From contig NZ_CP048103.1 in assembly GCF_013282215.1 (NCBI RefSeq), forward strand, positions 3,224,001 to 3,288,000: DNA of 64,000 nt, in the 5' to 3' direction. This stretch comes from Kroppenstedtia eburnea (lineage in GTDB: Bacteria; Bacillota; Bacilli; Thermoactinomycetales; DSM-45169). The notes under the pieces were generated by a model. The model was not told the DNA's origin and did not search any database. It worked only from the letters and a program-made list of their open reading frames with translations. The translations under genes were made by a program, and so were the position numbers. This document shows positions 24,807-35,001 of this stretch, piece after piece (positions within the stretch are counted from its first letter, which is position 1; each line of letters starts with the position of its first letter).

Positions 24807-26960
24807 ATGAAATTGAATCGGAATCTGTTTTTCAATGCACATCACTCACCGATCGGGGCGTTTTCAAGTTTTACCCTCGGCTTCCCCGGAAACGGTGGCG
24901 GACTGGACCTGGAGCTGGGTCGGCCGCCGCGCCGGGACGTCTACATCGGGGCGGAAACGGTGGACCGAGAAGGAATTTATGAGGCTTTTCCCTTTTTCAC
25001 ATCGGCGGATACGGATGAAAGCAAACGCTATGATATCGAAAATATGGATCCGGACCCGAATAAGCCGAAGATCATCTTTCCTTTTTCAAAGGAGAGCATT
25101 CAAAGGGACTTCCAACTGGGCACAGACACTTGGAAAGCCGGAGATTTAAGCTTCACCATCTATTCTCAAGTTCGGACGGTACCTGATCCGGCCACCGCGA
25201 CGGAAGCGGAACTGAAATTGGCTCTCGTGCCTGCTGTTTTAGCAGAACTCACCCTTGACAACACCAATGGTACGAAACCCCGACGCGCGTTTTTCGGTTA
25301 CCAGGGCAGCGATCCGTACAGCTCGATGCGGAGATTGGATGACACCTGTGACGGGATTTCCGGGGTCGGTCAGGGACGGATCACCGCCATCGCTTCCAAA
25401 GACCCTGATGTAAAATCGGCGATGCATTTCAGCATGGAAAATATCCTGACAACCCCCCGGGAAGAAAACTGGACCTTTGGACTTGGGCCGCTCGCGGCAC
25501 TCATTGCCGATGTCCCCGCCGGAGAGCGCCGTACTTACCGATTCGCCATCTGTTTTTATCGCGGGGGAGTTGTGACAGCCGGTATGGATACTTCCTATTA
25601 CTACACCCGGTTTTTCCCAGACATCGAATCTGTCGCAACCTTCGCCCTCGACCATTTTTCTGAAATCAGGGAGCACTGTAAAGAAGCAAACGAATCCATC
25701 GACAAGGCCGACCACTTATCCGATGACCAAAAGTTTATGCTCACCCACTCGATCCGCAGCTATTATGGCTCCACCCAATTGCTCGATGCGGATGGAAAAC
25801 CCTTCTGGGTGGTCAATGAAGGCGAATACCGCATGATGAACACCTTTGATTTGACGGTGGACCAGATGTTTTTTGAATTGCGTATGAATCCATGGACAGT
25901 AAAAAATGAACTGGATATGTTCGTCAAACGTTTCAGCTATGAAGATACCGTCCGCTTTCCCGGGGATGACACCGAATATCCCGGCGGCATCAGCTTCACC
26001 CATGATATGGGGGTGGCCAACACCCTGTCGCGGCCGGAGTACTCTTCCTATGAATTGTACGGTCTCGATGGTTGTTTCTCCCATATGACCCACGAGCAGT
26101 TGGTGAACTGGATTTTGACCGCTGCTGTCTATGCAGCACAGACCTGCGACCAGGAATGGCTGAACGACAACCTCGAAGTCTTTATCGAATGTTTTAAAAG
26201 CATGCTGAACCGCGATCATCCGGAACCATCCAAACGCAATGGACTGATGGGGCTGGATTCTTCCCGAGTCATGGGAGGAGCTGAAATCACCACTTACGAC
26301 AGTCTGGATGTATCTCTGGGGCAAGCCCGAAACAACCTTTACCTCGCAGGGAAAATCTGGGCTTCCTATGTTGCCCTGGAAAAGCTGTTTGCAGAAAACG
26401 GCCGGCCGGATCTCGCAAAAGAAGCCGGGGCCCAAGCGGAGAGATGCGCCAACACCATCGTCAGCCATGCCACCTCCGACGGCTATATTCCGGCAGTACT
26501 CGGTGAAGGAAATGATTCAAAAATCATCCCTGCCATTGAAGGACTGCTCTTCCCCCACCTGACACATTGCACCGAAGCTTTGAAGGAAGATGGACGATTC
26601 GGATCATATATCCGGGCATTGAAAACCCATCTGGAGACTGTGCTCAAGGAAGGGGTCTGTCTGTTTGAAAATGGCGGCTGGAAAATCTCCTCAACGAGCA
26701 ACAACTCCTGGCTGAGCAAAATCTACTTATGCCAGTTCGTCGCAAGGAAGATCCTGGGCTGGAAGTGGGATGAAAAAGGGGCCCGTGCCGATGCAGTCCA
26801 CGCAGAATGGCTGACCCATCCCACCTTGTCTGTCTGGAGTTGGAGTGATCAGATCATTGCAGGCGAAATCGCCGGCAGTAAATATTATCCCCGCGGCGTG
26901 ACAAGCATCTTATGGTTGGAAGAGAACGAGAAAACCTCCTGCTTTAACTCAGTCTCTTGA
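24807..26960 (+). CDS. xynB: GH52 beta-xylosidase
   Basis: 717 aa, cytosolic (no signal peptide), the size of Geobacillus GH52 xylosidases. The N-terminus NLFFNAHHSPIGAFSSFTLG is diagnostic of the family. By alignment from memory the nucleophile is E338 (WVVNEGEYRMM) and the acid/base D498 (TTYDSLDVSLG), matching E335 and D495 of the stearothermophilus enzyme with a 3-residue offset. It releases xylose from imported xylo-oligosaccharides with retention. The start follows AAAGCGGGGA. Upstream are the importer genes; downstream the xylose pathway. Confidence 0.93.
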   Translation: MKLNRNLFFNAHHSPIGAFSSFTLGFPGNGGGLDLELGRPPRRDVYIGAETVDREGIYEAFPFFTSADTDESKRYDIENMDPDPNKPKIIFPFSKESIQRDFQLGTDTWKAGDLSFTIYSQVRTVPDPATATEAELKLALVPAVLAELTLDNTNGTKPRRAFFGYQGSDPYSSMRRLDDTCDGISGVGQGRITAIASKDPDVKSAMHFSMENILTTPREENWTFGLGPLAALIADVPAGERRTYRFAICFYRGGVVTAGMDTSYYYTRFFPDIESVATFALDHFSEIREHCKEANESIDKADHLSDDQKFMLTHSIRSYYGSTQLLDADGKPFWVVNEGEYRMMNTFDLTVDQMFFELRMNPWTVKNELDMFVKRFSYEDTVRFPGDDTEYPGGISFTHDMGVANTLSRPEYSSYELYGLDGCFSHMTHEQLVNWILTAAVYAAQTCDQEWLNDNLEVFIECFKSMLNRDHPEPSKRNGLMGLDSSRVMGGAEITTYDSLDVSLGQARNNLYLAGKIWASYVALEKLFAENGRPDLAKEAGAQAERCANTIVSHATSDGYIPAVLGEGNDSKIIPAIEGLLFPHLTHCTEALKEDGRFGSYIRALKTHLETVLKEGVCLFENGGWKISSTSNNSWLSKIYLCQFVARKILGWKWDEKGARADAVHAEWLTHPTLSVWSWSDQIIAGEIAGSKYYPRGVTSILWLEENEKTSCFNSVS

Positions 26961-26982
26961 AATGAAAAGAAGGGAATTGAGC

Positions 26983-27612
26983 ATGGAATTTGGAAAAACC
27001 TCCGGGATGTTGTTCACCATCTGCGAATGGATCACGAGATTGGCCTATGTAAATTTACTGTGGCTCCTGTTTTCGGCGGCCGGGATGTTCGTGTGGGGGA
27101 TTATGCCCTCCACGGTCGCACTATTCACCGTGGTCCGAAAATGGCTGTTGAAAGAGACGGGGATTCCGGTATGGAACACTTTTTGGAAGACATATCGGAA
27201 GGAGTTCCTGAGGGCAAACCTTCTTGGATTACTGCTTCTGATCCCGGCTGTATTGGTCGCAATCGACCTCATGTTCTTAAAGACCGTTGCAGGCCCGCTC
27301 CAGATTGCCTTGTTCATCCCTTTATGGACCCTGATCCTATGCTATTTGCTGACACTGTTGTTTCTCTTTCCGGTGTATGTCCATTATCGTGCCGGGATGA
27401 TTGATTCCATTAAATACTCCTGGTTCCATGCCGTTTTGAATCCCCATCGATCCGTCATCATGCTGGTGGCTGTCGCGGCAGTCATCTTTCTCAATCTGTA
27501 CATGACAGCGTTGATACCATTTTTCAGCGGTGTGATGATCGCGGCAGTGCTGATGACAGGCGGATATCACAGCTTTAACCGAATAAAGAGGAAAACAGTG
27601 ACACAGAACTGA
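26983..27612 (+). CDS. yesL: YesL-like DUF624 membrane protein
   Basis: About 209 aa with five to six hydrophobic segments, and the DUF624 N-terminus ITRLAYVNLLWLLFSAAGM. YesL-type proteins are nearly always encoded beside YesM/YesN-controlled sugar importers in Bacillota; their function is unknown. ATG 26983 with AAGGGA upstream is preferred to 26962. It sits 22 bp after the xylosidase. Confidence 0.82.
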   Translation: MEFGKTSGMLFTICEWITRLAYVNLLWLLFSAAGMFVWGIMPSTVALFTVVRKWLLKETGIPVWNTFWKTYRKEFLRANLLGLLLLIPAVLVAIDLMFLKTVAGPLQIALFIPLWTLILCYLLTLLFLFPVYVHYRAGMIDSIKYSWFHAVLNPHRSVIMLVAVAAVIFLNLYMTALIPFFSGVMIAAVLMTGGYHSFNRIKRKTVTQN

Positions 27613-27626
27613 ATACTTGCTTGAAA

Positions 27627-28634
27627 ATGCTCATCTCCCGGAAGGAGGAATCCACGATCACAGCATTCGTTCAAGAGATTCCTTTTCTGCAGCAACAGGC
27701 GATCCGAGCGGGAAATGACAACCTGGAGTTTGTGATTGTACCCGATTGGGGCTCCAATCTGATCTCATTGGTCGATCAGCGATCCAGACACCCACTGTTG
27801 AGAGTACCCCATTCAGCTGAAGAATTTTGGGAAACCCCGGTTTTATACGGAACACCCATCCTGTTTCCTCCGAATCGAATCGAGGATGGGAGATTTTCAT
27901 ACGGAGGCCGGGATTATCAATTGGATGTGAACGAGAAAGAACACCATAATCACATCCATGGATTCGTCCATACCCGAAAGTGGAAGGTGATCAAGGCCGA
28001 GGCAGAGGGGGAACATGCCGTAGTCGTCACTCAGTTTGACTCGGCGGACCATGGGGAAGTAACCCGGCAGTTTCCCCACCATTTCATCCTGAGGATGACC
28101 TATGCACTTGAGGGAAGTTCATTGGACAAAACGGCGGAAGTTTGGAATCGGGGAACCGATCCCCTTCCGCTGGGGCTTGGATTTCATACGACCTTTAACT
28201 TTCCGGAAGAGACAGCCCAATTTTCCCTGACAGCGGCGAAACGGTGGCGCTTGAACAGCCGGCTCCTGCCGACAGGGGAACTGGAAGAGATCCCTTACAA
28301 GAAAGTAATGCAAACAGGGATGAGTCTGAAGGGAATCCCATTGGACGATGTCTATCTGTCAGGGGGAGATTCCGGAGCTGCCAATGAGGCAGCTCTGTGG
28401 CTCCAATCGGCAGGAGTTGAGATCCGGTATCGGGTGGACAGCCACTTTAAGCATTGGGTGGTCTACAATTTCGATGGCCATCACGGGTTTCTCTGTCCGG
28501 AGCCCTACACCTGGGTAACCAATGCCCCGAACCTGGAACTTCCGCCATCCCTCACCGGATTTCAGGAGCTGAAACCAGAAGAAAGCAGGATGTTTAAAAC
28601 AAACATCACCGTGTCGAACAGGCCCAAAAGATAA
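27627..28634 (+). CDS. Aldose 1-epimerase-like (galactose mutarotase fold) protein
   Basis: About 335 aa, beta-sandwich mutarotase family. The catalytic histidines are likely in HNHIHGFVH and LGFHTTFNF. It would interconvert anomers of xylose or a xyloside so that XylA receives the alpha form. The start is unclear: ATG 27627 has no ribosome site, whereas a perfect AAGGAGG (27642-27648) points to a non-standard ATC at 27657 in the same frame. The family's usual N-terminus fits either. Translated in the xylose operon between YesL and XylA. Confidence 0.82.
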   Translation: MLISRKEESTITAFVQEIPFLQQQAIRAGNDNLEFVIVPDWGSNLISLVDQRSRHPLLRVPHSAEEFWETPVLYGTPILFPPNRIEDGRFSYGGRDYQLDVNEKEHHNHIHGFVHTRKWKVIKAEAEGEHAVVVTQFDSADHGEVTRQFPHHFILRMTYALEGSSLDKTAEVWNRGTDPLPLGLGFHTTFNFPEETAQFSLTAAKRWRLNSRLLPTGELEEIPYKKVMQTGMSLKGIPLDDVYLSGGDSGAANEAALWLQSAGVEIRYRVDSHFKHWVVYNFDGHHGFLCPEPYTWVTNAPNLELPPSLTGFQELKPEESRMFKTNITVSNRPKR

Positions 28635-28656
28635 AATTAATACAGGAGGATTTGCC

Positions 28657-29982
28657 ATGTCTTATTTTGAGAAGGTAAACAAAGTGGAATTTGAAGGTCC
28701 CCAGTCCACAAACAATTTTTCCTTCAAATATTATGATCCAGAGAAAGTTGTAAACGGGAAAACCATGAGGGATTGGCTCCGCTTCTCGGTTGCCTACTGG
28801 CACACCTTCACCGCAGATGGATCCGATCCATTTGGAGCCGGTACAATGATCCGTCCCTGGGGCCATCTGACTGGCCTCGACCTGGCAAAAGCCCGCGTGG
28901 AAGCCGCCTTTGAATTATTTGAAAAGCTGGATGTTCCCTATTTCTGTTTCCACGATGTGGACATCGCTCCCGAAGGGAGCAATTTAAAAGAAACCTACGC
29001 CAATCTGGATATTATCGTCGCCCAGATCCGGGACTATATGAAAACCAGCAAAACCAAACTCCTGTGGAACACAGCCAACCTGTTCACACATCCAAGGTAC
29101 GTGCATGGCGCCGCCACTTCAAACCATGCCGATGTGTTTGCGTACTCCGCTGCCCGGGTGAAAAAAGGACTGGAGATCGGAAAAGAGTTGGGAGCAGGGA
29201 ACTATGTGTTCTGGGGCGGCCGCGAAGGTTATGATACCTTGTTGAATACCGATATGAAATTGGAGCAGGAAAACTATGCCCGCTTCCTGCAAATGGCTGT
29301 GGATTATGCGAAGGAAATCGGATTTGACGGACAGCTCCTGATCGAACCCAAGCCGAAAGAACCCACTAAGCACCAATATGATTTCAATGTGGCCACAAGC
29401 CTTTCATTTCTGCAAAAATACGATCTTGCCCCCCACTTTAAATTTAATGTGGAGGCAAACCACGCCACCCTGGCAGGCCATTCCTTCCAACATGAGTTGA
29501 GAGTGGCCCGCATCAACGGAATGCTCGGTTCCGTCGATGCCAACCAGGGAGACCAGCTGATCGGTTGGGATACGGACGAGTTCCCCACAGATCTGTATTC
29601 CACCACTCTAGCCATGTATGAAATTCTGAAAAACGGCGGTCTGGGAAAAGGGGGACTCAACTTTGATGCAAAGGTGCGCAGAGGCTCCTTCGATCCCAAC
29701 GACCTGTTCCTCGCCCATATCGCCGGTATGGACAGTTTTGCCGTCGGCCTGCTGGTCGCCAGTCAGCTGATCCAAGATCGGGTGTTTGATGACTTCATCG
29801 TCAACCGGTATAAAAGTTATACAGAGGGAATCGGCTTGGACATCGTGGAAGGAAGAGCCGATTTCCATACCCTTGAATCCCATGCCCTCACCCTGAGTCA
29901 GATTCCGAATGAATCCGGCCGTGAAGAGCATTTAAAATCTATCTTAAACCAATATCTGTTGAAAACCCTGACCGAAGTGTAA
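28657..29982 (+). CDS. xylA: Xylose isomerase
   Basis: 441 aa, the length of class II xylose isomerases. The catalytic His/Asp are in [13 protein letters not shown], and metal-binding residues in [16 protein letters not shown] and [13 protein letters not shown]. It converts D-xylose to D-xylulose in the cytosol. Strong ribosome site AGGAGG 7 nt before the ATG. Followed 61 bp later by xylB. Confidence 0.96.
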   Translation: MSYFEKVNKVEFEGPQSTNNFSFKYYDPEKVVNGKTMRDWLRFSVAYWHTFTADGSDPFGAGTMIRPWGHLTGLDLAKARVEAAFELFEKLDVPYFCFHDVDIAPEGSNLKETYANLDIIVAQIRDYMKTSKTKLLWNTANLFTHPRYVHGAATSNHADVFAYSAARVKKGLEIGKELGAGNYVFWGGREGYDTLLNTDMKLEQENYARFLQMAVDYAKEIGFDGQLLIEPKPKEPTKHQYDFNVATSLSFLQKYDLAPHFKFNVEANHATLAGHSFQHELRVARINGMLGSVDANQGDQLIGWDTDEFPTDLYSTTLAMYEILKNGGLGKGGLNFDAKVRRGSFDPNDLFLAHIAGMDSFAVGLLVASQLIQDRVFDDFIVNRYKSYTEGIGLDIVEGRADFHTLESHALTLSQIPNESGREEHLKSILNQYLLKTLTEV

Positions 29983-30043
29983 TCAGGTGTGCAGGCACGT
30001 ATGTGTTGTAGCAGCACACTTGATTCATAGGAGGGGGACATGG

Positions 30044-31543
30044 ATGAAATATGTAATTGGCATCGATCTGGGGACAAGCGCAGTAAAACTGTTGCTCGTC
30101 AACCAGGAAGGGACAGTTTGTGCGGAGGTTTCCCGTCCCTATCCACTGATCCAGACCAAGGCGGGCTACAGTGAACAGGAACCGGAGCAGTGGGTGAAAG
30201 CGACCGTGGAAGGATTGGCCGAGCTGGTCCAAATATTCACAGGAAATGTGGAAGACATCGGAGGCCTGAGCCTTTCCGGACAGATGCACGGCCTGGTCCT
30301 GTTGGACCCGGATGATCATGTACTCAGAAATGCAATTCTCTGGAATGACACGAGAACATCGGCACAATGTCATCAAATCGTGGAAACCGTCGGCGAAGAA
30401 TTTTTGCTGCGGACGACCAAAAACCGGGCATTGGAAGGATTCACTCTCCCCAAGTTATTATGGGTGAAAGAAAACGAACCCGACATTTTTAAAAAGACAA
30501 GCGTATTCTTGCTTCCGAAGGATTATGTCAGGTATCGGTTGACAGGGAAAATTCACAGTGATTATTCCGATGCGGCGGGGACGTTATTGCTTGATGTGAT
30601 GAACCGGGAGTGGAGCGAAGAGATTTGCAGGTTGCTCGAAATACCGGTGGAGATCTGCCCGCCACTGGTGGAATCCCATACCTGTGTCGGTGAACTTCTT
30701 CCTTCCATAGTCAGGAAAACAGGTTTGTCACCCCACATAAAAGTCTTTGCCGGAGGTGCCGACAATGCATGTGGTGCCATCGGCACCGGCATTCTTTCGA
30801 CTGGAAAGACCCTTTGCAGCATCGGTACTTCCGGAGTGGTGCTCTCCTACGAAGCAAAGGGCAACAAAGAGTTTCAGGGCAAGGTCCATTATTTCAACCA
30901 TGGCCAAGCAGATGCCTTTTACACCATGGGAGTCACCCTGTCTGCAGGTTACAGCCTGAACTGGTTCAAGAACACCTTTGCAAAAAGAGAAGACTTTCAA
31001 ACTCTCCTGACGGGGATCGATCAAGTGCCTATGGGTGCAAAGGGTCTTCTGTTCACTCCCTATCTGACCGGAGAACGGACTCCACATCCCGACTCTGTGA
31101 TCCGGGGAAGTTTCATTGGCATCGATGCCTCCCATCAACGATCCGATTTTGTCAGAGCTGTGATGGAAGGGATCACCTTTTCCCTGCGCGAATCGATAGA
31201 GATCTTCCGAGAATATGGCGAAGAAGTCGATTCGGTCATTTCCATCGGGGGCGGTGCCAAAAGCCCGGTATGGTTACAGATGCAGGCAGATATATTCCAC
31301 GCGGATATCATCAAACTGTCTAGCGAGCAAGGTCCCGGAATGGGTGCAGCCATGCTTGCCGCCTTCGGTTGTGGCTGGTTCCCATCCCTGGAGACATGTG
31401 CAGAAGTCTTTATTCAGCCTGAGAAAACATATCATCCGATTGCGGAGCATGTTGAAGTGTACAACCAGCTATTTGGAATATACAAACAAGTGTACAGCCA
31501 AACAAAGGCACTCAGTGAGGACTTGATGAAATTTAGAAAGTGA
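30044..31543 (+). CDS. xylB: Xylulokinase
   Basis: 499 aa FGGY kinase. N-terminal ATP-site GIDLGTSAVK, substrate loop SLSGQMHGL, and C-terminal ISIGGGAKSPVWLQ. It phosphorylates D-xylulose to xylulose-5-phosphate for the pentose phosphate pathway. ATG 30044 chosen with AGGAGGGGG; the frame is open 19 codons upstream without one. Last gene of the xylan-sugar regulon. No XylR gene is visible here. Confidence 0.95.
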   Translation: MKYVIGIDLGTSAVKLLLVNQEGTVCAEVSRPYPLIQTKAGYSEQEPEQWVKATVEGLAELVQIFTGNVEDIGGLSLSGQMHGLVLLDPDDHVLRNAILWNDTRTSAQCHQIVETVGEEFLLRTTKNRALEGFTLPKLLWVKENEPDIFKKTSVFLLPKDYVRYRLTGKIHSDYSDAAGTLLLDVMNREWSEEICRLLEIPVEICPPLVESHTCVGELLPSIVRKTGLSPHIKVFAGGADNACGAIGTGILSTGKTLCSIGTSGVVLSYEAKGNKEFQGKVHYFNHGQADAFYTMGVTLSAGYSLNWFKNTFAKREDFQTLLTGIDQVPMGAKGLLFTPYLTGERTPHPDSVIRGSFIGIDASHQRSDFVRAVMEGITFSLRESIEIFREYGEEVDSVISIGGGAKSPVWLQMQADIFHADIIKLSSEQGPGMGAAMLAAFGCGWFPSLETCAEVFIQPEKTYHPIAEHVEVYNQLFGIYKQVYSQTKALSEDLMKFRK

Positions 31544-31679
31544 AATCGAAAGCATGGTTCTTCGTGGTCGTGAACAAAAAAACCGGCCTCCCTTTCTGTA
31601 GGAAAAACGATACCCCTGATATCTTGTCAGGGAGTACACCCTGCCGCTGAGCAGTTGACCAACGGCCACGCTATAAGTG

Positions 31680-31726
31680 AGAAGTGACCCGCACAACCGT
31701 ACCTAGGAAGCGGGTCACTTCTTTTT
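31680..31726 (+). terminator. Terminator after the xylose operon
   Basis: 13-bp stem AGAAGTGACCCGC / GCGGGTCACTTCT with a 17-nt loop and TTTT tail. Confidence 0.9.
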
Positions 31727-31791
31727 ACCACACAAATACCTTCCCTGAATCTGTGGAATCCTAAGAGACAAAAAAGTGGGAAGGTGCTATC

Positions 31792-32061
31792 GTGGACATT
31801 CAAAATCAGGAACATCCGCCGATTCAAGCAGGAGACATCGTCTATGTGATGGTGCGAAATCCACATGCACAAGACGTGGCCAACATACAAGAAGCGGCTG
31901 TAGTCCGTAACCCTGTGCGATCCGGAGAATTGAATCTGTTCTTGTATGAAACCCACTATCCGATGAATGAAGAGATCGCCCTTTACCGCACCAGAGAAGA
32001 GGCTGAGAGAGCATATCAGTATTATTTCGGCTCTGCAGGAGAAGAGGTTCCCCATGGTTAA
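31792..32061 (+). CDS. splA: Spore photoproduct lyase operon regulator SplA
   Basis: 89 aa. VYVMVRNPHAQDVANIQEA and LFLYETHYPM match the TRAP-like SplA protein of Bacillus, which negatively controls splB. GTG start with GGGAAGG upstream. It overlaps splB by 8 bp. Its presence argues for an endospore former. Confidence 0.85.
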   Translation: MDIQNQEHPPIQAGDIVYVMVRNPHAQDVANIQEAAVVRNPVRSGELNLFLYETHYPMNEEIALYRTREEAERAYQYYFGSAGEEVPHG

Positions 32062-33082
32062 ACCCTTTGTTCCACAGTTGGTATATATGGAGCCCCGTGC
32101 CCTGGAGTATCCTCTCGGGCGGCGTCTGAGAAAGAAATTTACGGATATGGGAATCGAAATCAGGGAAACCACCTCCCACAACCAGGTTCGCAACTTACCC
32201 GGTGAAAATGATTTCCAAAAGTACCGGACGGCCAAGTCCACCCTGGTCGTGGGAGTCCGAAAAACCTTGAAATTCGACACCTCAAAACCCTCAGCAGAGT
32301 ATGCGATTCCCCTCGCCACAGGTTGTATGGGGCACTGCCACTATTGTTACTTGCAGACGACCATGGGCAGCAAACCCTACATTCGCACCTATGTGAACGT
32401 CGAGGAAATCCTGGATGCCGCCGAAAATTACATACGGGAACGGGCTCCTGAAATCACCCGATTTGAAGCCTCCTGCACCTCGGACATCGTCGGCATCGAC
32501 CACCTCACCCATACGTTGAAACGGGCGATCGAGTATTTCGGGGAGTCAAAAACCGGCCGGCTCCGCTTCGTGACCAAATTCGCCCATGTGGATCATCTTC
32601 TCGACGCCCGCCACAATGGAAAAACCCGTTTTCGGTTCAGCATCAACGCCGATTATGTGATTAAATATCTGGAACCGGGCACCTCTTCCTTAACTGATCG
32701 CATCGATGCCGCCGCCAAGGTGGCCCAAGCCGGTTATCCCCTCGGATTTATCGTTGCCCCCATCTATTTGCACGAGGGCTGGCAGGAGGGGTACCGCCAC
32801 ATGTTTGAGAAACTGGAAGCTTCATTGCCGGAGGTGGCCAAAGAAGACTTGACCTTTGAATTGATTCAGCATCGTTTCACCAAACCGGCCAAACGGGTCA
32901 TCCAGAAAAACTATCCCATGACCAAGCTGGAAATGGATGAGGCACGACGGAAATGGAAATGGGGGCGCTACGGAATCGGGAAGTATGTATACCCTGACGA
33001 GGAACAAGCAGAGATACAGTCCCGTTTGGGAGAATATCTGGAGGAATTCTTCCCCACGGCGCGACTGGAATACTTCACCTGA
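32054..33082 (+). CDS. splB: Spore photoproduct lyase
   Basis: 342 aa, identical in length to the Bacillus subtilis enzyme. The radical-SAM cluster cysteines are C91, C95 and C98 (CMGHCHYC), and the hydrogen-donor cysteine C141 is present in RFEASC. It splits the 5-thyminyl-5,6-dihydrothymine dimer back to two thymines when UV-irradiated spores germinate. ATG 32054 follows AGGAGAAGAGG; upstream in-frame ATGs lie inside splA. Confidence 0.96.
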   Translation: MVKPFVPQLVYMEPRALEYPLGRRLRKKFTDMGIEIRETTSHNQVRNLPGENDFQKYRTAKSTLVVGVRKTLKFDTSKPSAEYAIPLATGCMGHCHYCYLQTTMGSKPYIRTYVNVEEILDAAENYIRERAPEITRFEASCTSDIVGIDHLTHTLKRAIEYFGESKTGRLRFVTKFAHVDHLLDARHNGKTRFRFSINADYVIKYLEPGTSSLTDRIDAAAKVAQAGYPLGFIVAPIYLHEGWQEGYRHMFEKLEASLPEVAKEDLTFELIQHRFTKPAKRVIQKNYPMTKLEMDEARRKWKWGRYGIGKYVYPDEEQAEIQSRLGEYLEEFFPTARLEYFT

Positions 33083-33106
33083 GGTTTCCGGTGGATTGAG
33101 AGAAAG

Positions 33107-33132
33107 AAAAAAGAACAGGGAGCTCCCTGTTC
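33107..33132 (-). terminator. Terminator of the acyl-CoA operon
   Basis: Minus strand: the palindrome GAACAGGGAGCTCCCTGTTC followed by TTTTTTC. It also faces splB. Confidence 0.8.
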
Positions 33133-33186
33133 CAAACCGGTGAAGAGATCAGCACTGCCCTCTCCAGACGTCATCGTTCCCCGTCT

Positions 33187-35001
33187 TTATCTTGTGTTTA
33201 CCTTCACTTGCTGGAGCTCTGCCACATCCACCTTTCGATAGTCCACCAGGTCGTCAAAGTGGATGAGATCGGGAAGCCGGGTTTGTCTGATCCGGTCTGA
33301 GGCAGTGGATTGAAAGTGAGCTTGTCTGTAGAGTTCCGCAATGATGAATTTGCGTCCGTTGCCATCGGTTCCCGCCTGATCTTCCGCCTCTTTCAAGATG
33401 CAGACCAGTTGGTACACATCGACGATCTGATCCGAGAGCGGCTTCAGATGATATGTCAGGATCTCTTCCGGTTGGTCCTTGAGGAAGGTGAGGTTTTCCC
33501 GAATTTGCCTAAGACGTCCTTCGAGATCCGACTTGAAGGGCTGAGACAGAGGGTGCGTCAGCCCCTCTACTTCGCTGTGCATCACTTGCAGGAAAATCTC
33601 ATCTGCTCGGAATTTCCTGATGACCCGCCACAGATCCAGAGCCAGGATATTGGCCGTTCCTTCCCAGACGGTGAGCACTTGTGCATCCCGCAACAGGCGC
33701 GGGGTCACATACTCTTCGATATAACCGTTGCCGCCCAGGGTCTCGATGGCCTGGTGCGTCATCTCTTTAGCCGCTTCTCCCGTGCGGTACTTGATGAGAG
33801 AGATCAGCATCCGGGCCATTACCTCCTCTTCTGCTGCAGCCTGACCGCTGTTCACCTTATCGAAGAGATGAATCATATCAAAAGTGGATCCGGTGTTGAC
33901 TTCCAGCTCCATCAACATCTCTGCCAGGGTCTGCTTCACCATGGAATATTGGAGGATGGGGCGGCCGAAAGCATGGCGTTCTCTCGCATAGTGGAATGCT
34001 TCATACCAGGCGCGACGCATGATCCCCGTTGCAGCCACCGCATTGCAGATCCGGGAGATGTTCAAAGCTTCCGCCATGTATTTAAATCCCTGATCCGGGT
34101 CTCCGATCAGATACCCTTCCGCCTCTTCCAGGATCACTTCAGCGGAGGGAACGGCATTTACCCCCAGCTTCTCTTTCAAACGACGGACATAGATGCGGTT
34201 GCGGGTGCCATCGGGCTTGATCCAGGGGACCAGGAAGAGCCCCAATCCCCGGGTTCCGGGCCGGTCCGGATGAATGCGGGCCAACACCGTGGCCACCATG
34301 GCGCCGGCGTTGCTGGCGAAAAACTTTTCACCGGTCAGACGGTATACACCTGGCCCGGCTTCCGGATCGGCTGTGGCCACCGTCAGATTGGCCCCGACGT
34401 CCGAGCCCCCCTGTCGCTCGGTCAGCCAGGTAGCCCCTTCATAGAGGGTCTCTTCATCGAGGGAGGTCAGTCCTGTCAGGTAGGTTTCTTTTTGCGCAGG
34501 TGTACCATACCGGTCAATCAGATGAGCCGCGGACAGGGTCAAAGTGACGGGACAGTAAAAACCCGGTTCGCTTTCACTGAGGAGGTATCCCTGCAAATAA
34601 GAGTACAGATAGGGAGCTTTGCGACCCAGCTCCGGAACCTCGCGATAAAGGTAGCCGACAATCCCTGCTCCGTACACTTCTTTGACCGTCTTCAGATAAC
34701 CCTCGTTTTTGACGATCTGCGAAATTTCTTCCCCCCGCCGATTATACCTGACCAGCCGGGGTTGACCTTCCCCGTCGGTATAGGCCGCACGTTGGTCAAT
34801 CGGACCGGCAACCCGGGCCCCCAGGTGAGTCAACTCCCGATCCGCCCATTGATGCATGGAGGCGGGCAGATACCGGCGCATCAGGTACTGCAGATTGAAA
34901 TCTTCCAGGTAAAAGTTGGGCTCCACAGTTGGCCGGGGGATATTATTCCCTCCGTATTGAGCCTGATCCACTTCCCGCTGGATGTTACGCCGCTTACACA
35001 T
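33187..35001 (-). CDS. Acyl-CoA dehydrogenase, AidB/large-subfamily type
   Basis: About 604 aa, longer than medium-chain enzymes (about 380 aa). FAD-dependent core with WLTERQGGSDVGAN, ASNAGAMVATVLAR and VLTVWEGTANI (C-terminal arginine-pocket motif of the AidB-like branch), plus about 110 extra C-terminal residues. It would oxidise an acyl-CoA, probably made by the ligase encoded upstream, in a membrane-associated beta-oxidation step. ATG 35001 has GGAGG upstream and overlaps the ligase stop by 8 bp. Confidence 0.88.
   Translation of the reverse strand: MCKRRNIQREVDQAQYGGNNIPRPTVEPNFYLEDFNLQYLMRRYLPASMHQWADRELTHLGARVAGPIDQRAAYTDGEGQPRLVRYNRRGEEISQIVKNEGYLKTVKEVYGAGIVGYLYREVPELGRKAPYLYSYLQGYLLSESEPGFYCPVTLTLSAAHLIDRYGTPAQKETYLTGLTSLDEETLYEGATWLTERQGGSDVGANLTVATADPEAGPGVYRLTGEKFFASNAGAMVATVLARIHPDRPGTRGLGLFLVPWIKPDGTRNRIYVRRLKEKLGVNAVPSAEVILEEAEGYLIGDPDQGFKYMAEALNISRICNAVAATGIMRRAWYEAFHYARERHAFGRPILQYSMVKQTLAEMLMELEVNTGSTFDMIHLFDKVNSGQAAAEEEVMARMLISLIKYRTGEAAKEMTHQAIETLGGNGYIEEYVTPRLLRDAQVLTVWEGTANILALDLWRVIRKFRADEIFLQVMHSEVEGLTHPLSQPFKSDLEGRLRQIRENLTFLKDQPEEILTYHLKPLSDQIVDVYQLVCILKEAEDQAGTDGNGRKFIIAELYRQAHFQSTASDRIRQTRLPDLIHFDDLVDYRKVDVAELQQVKVNTR

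Noticed and set aside
31620-31680. Possible riboswitch or attenuator upstream of splA
   Set aside because: The sequence matches no riboswitch class I can recall, and the strong hairpin that follows is adequately explained as the xylB terminator.
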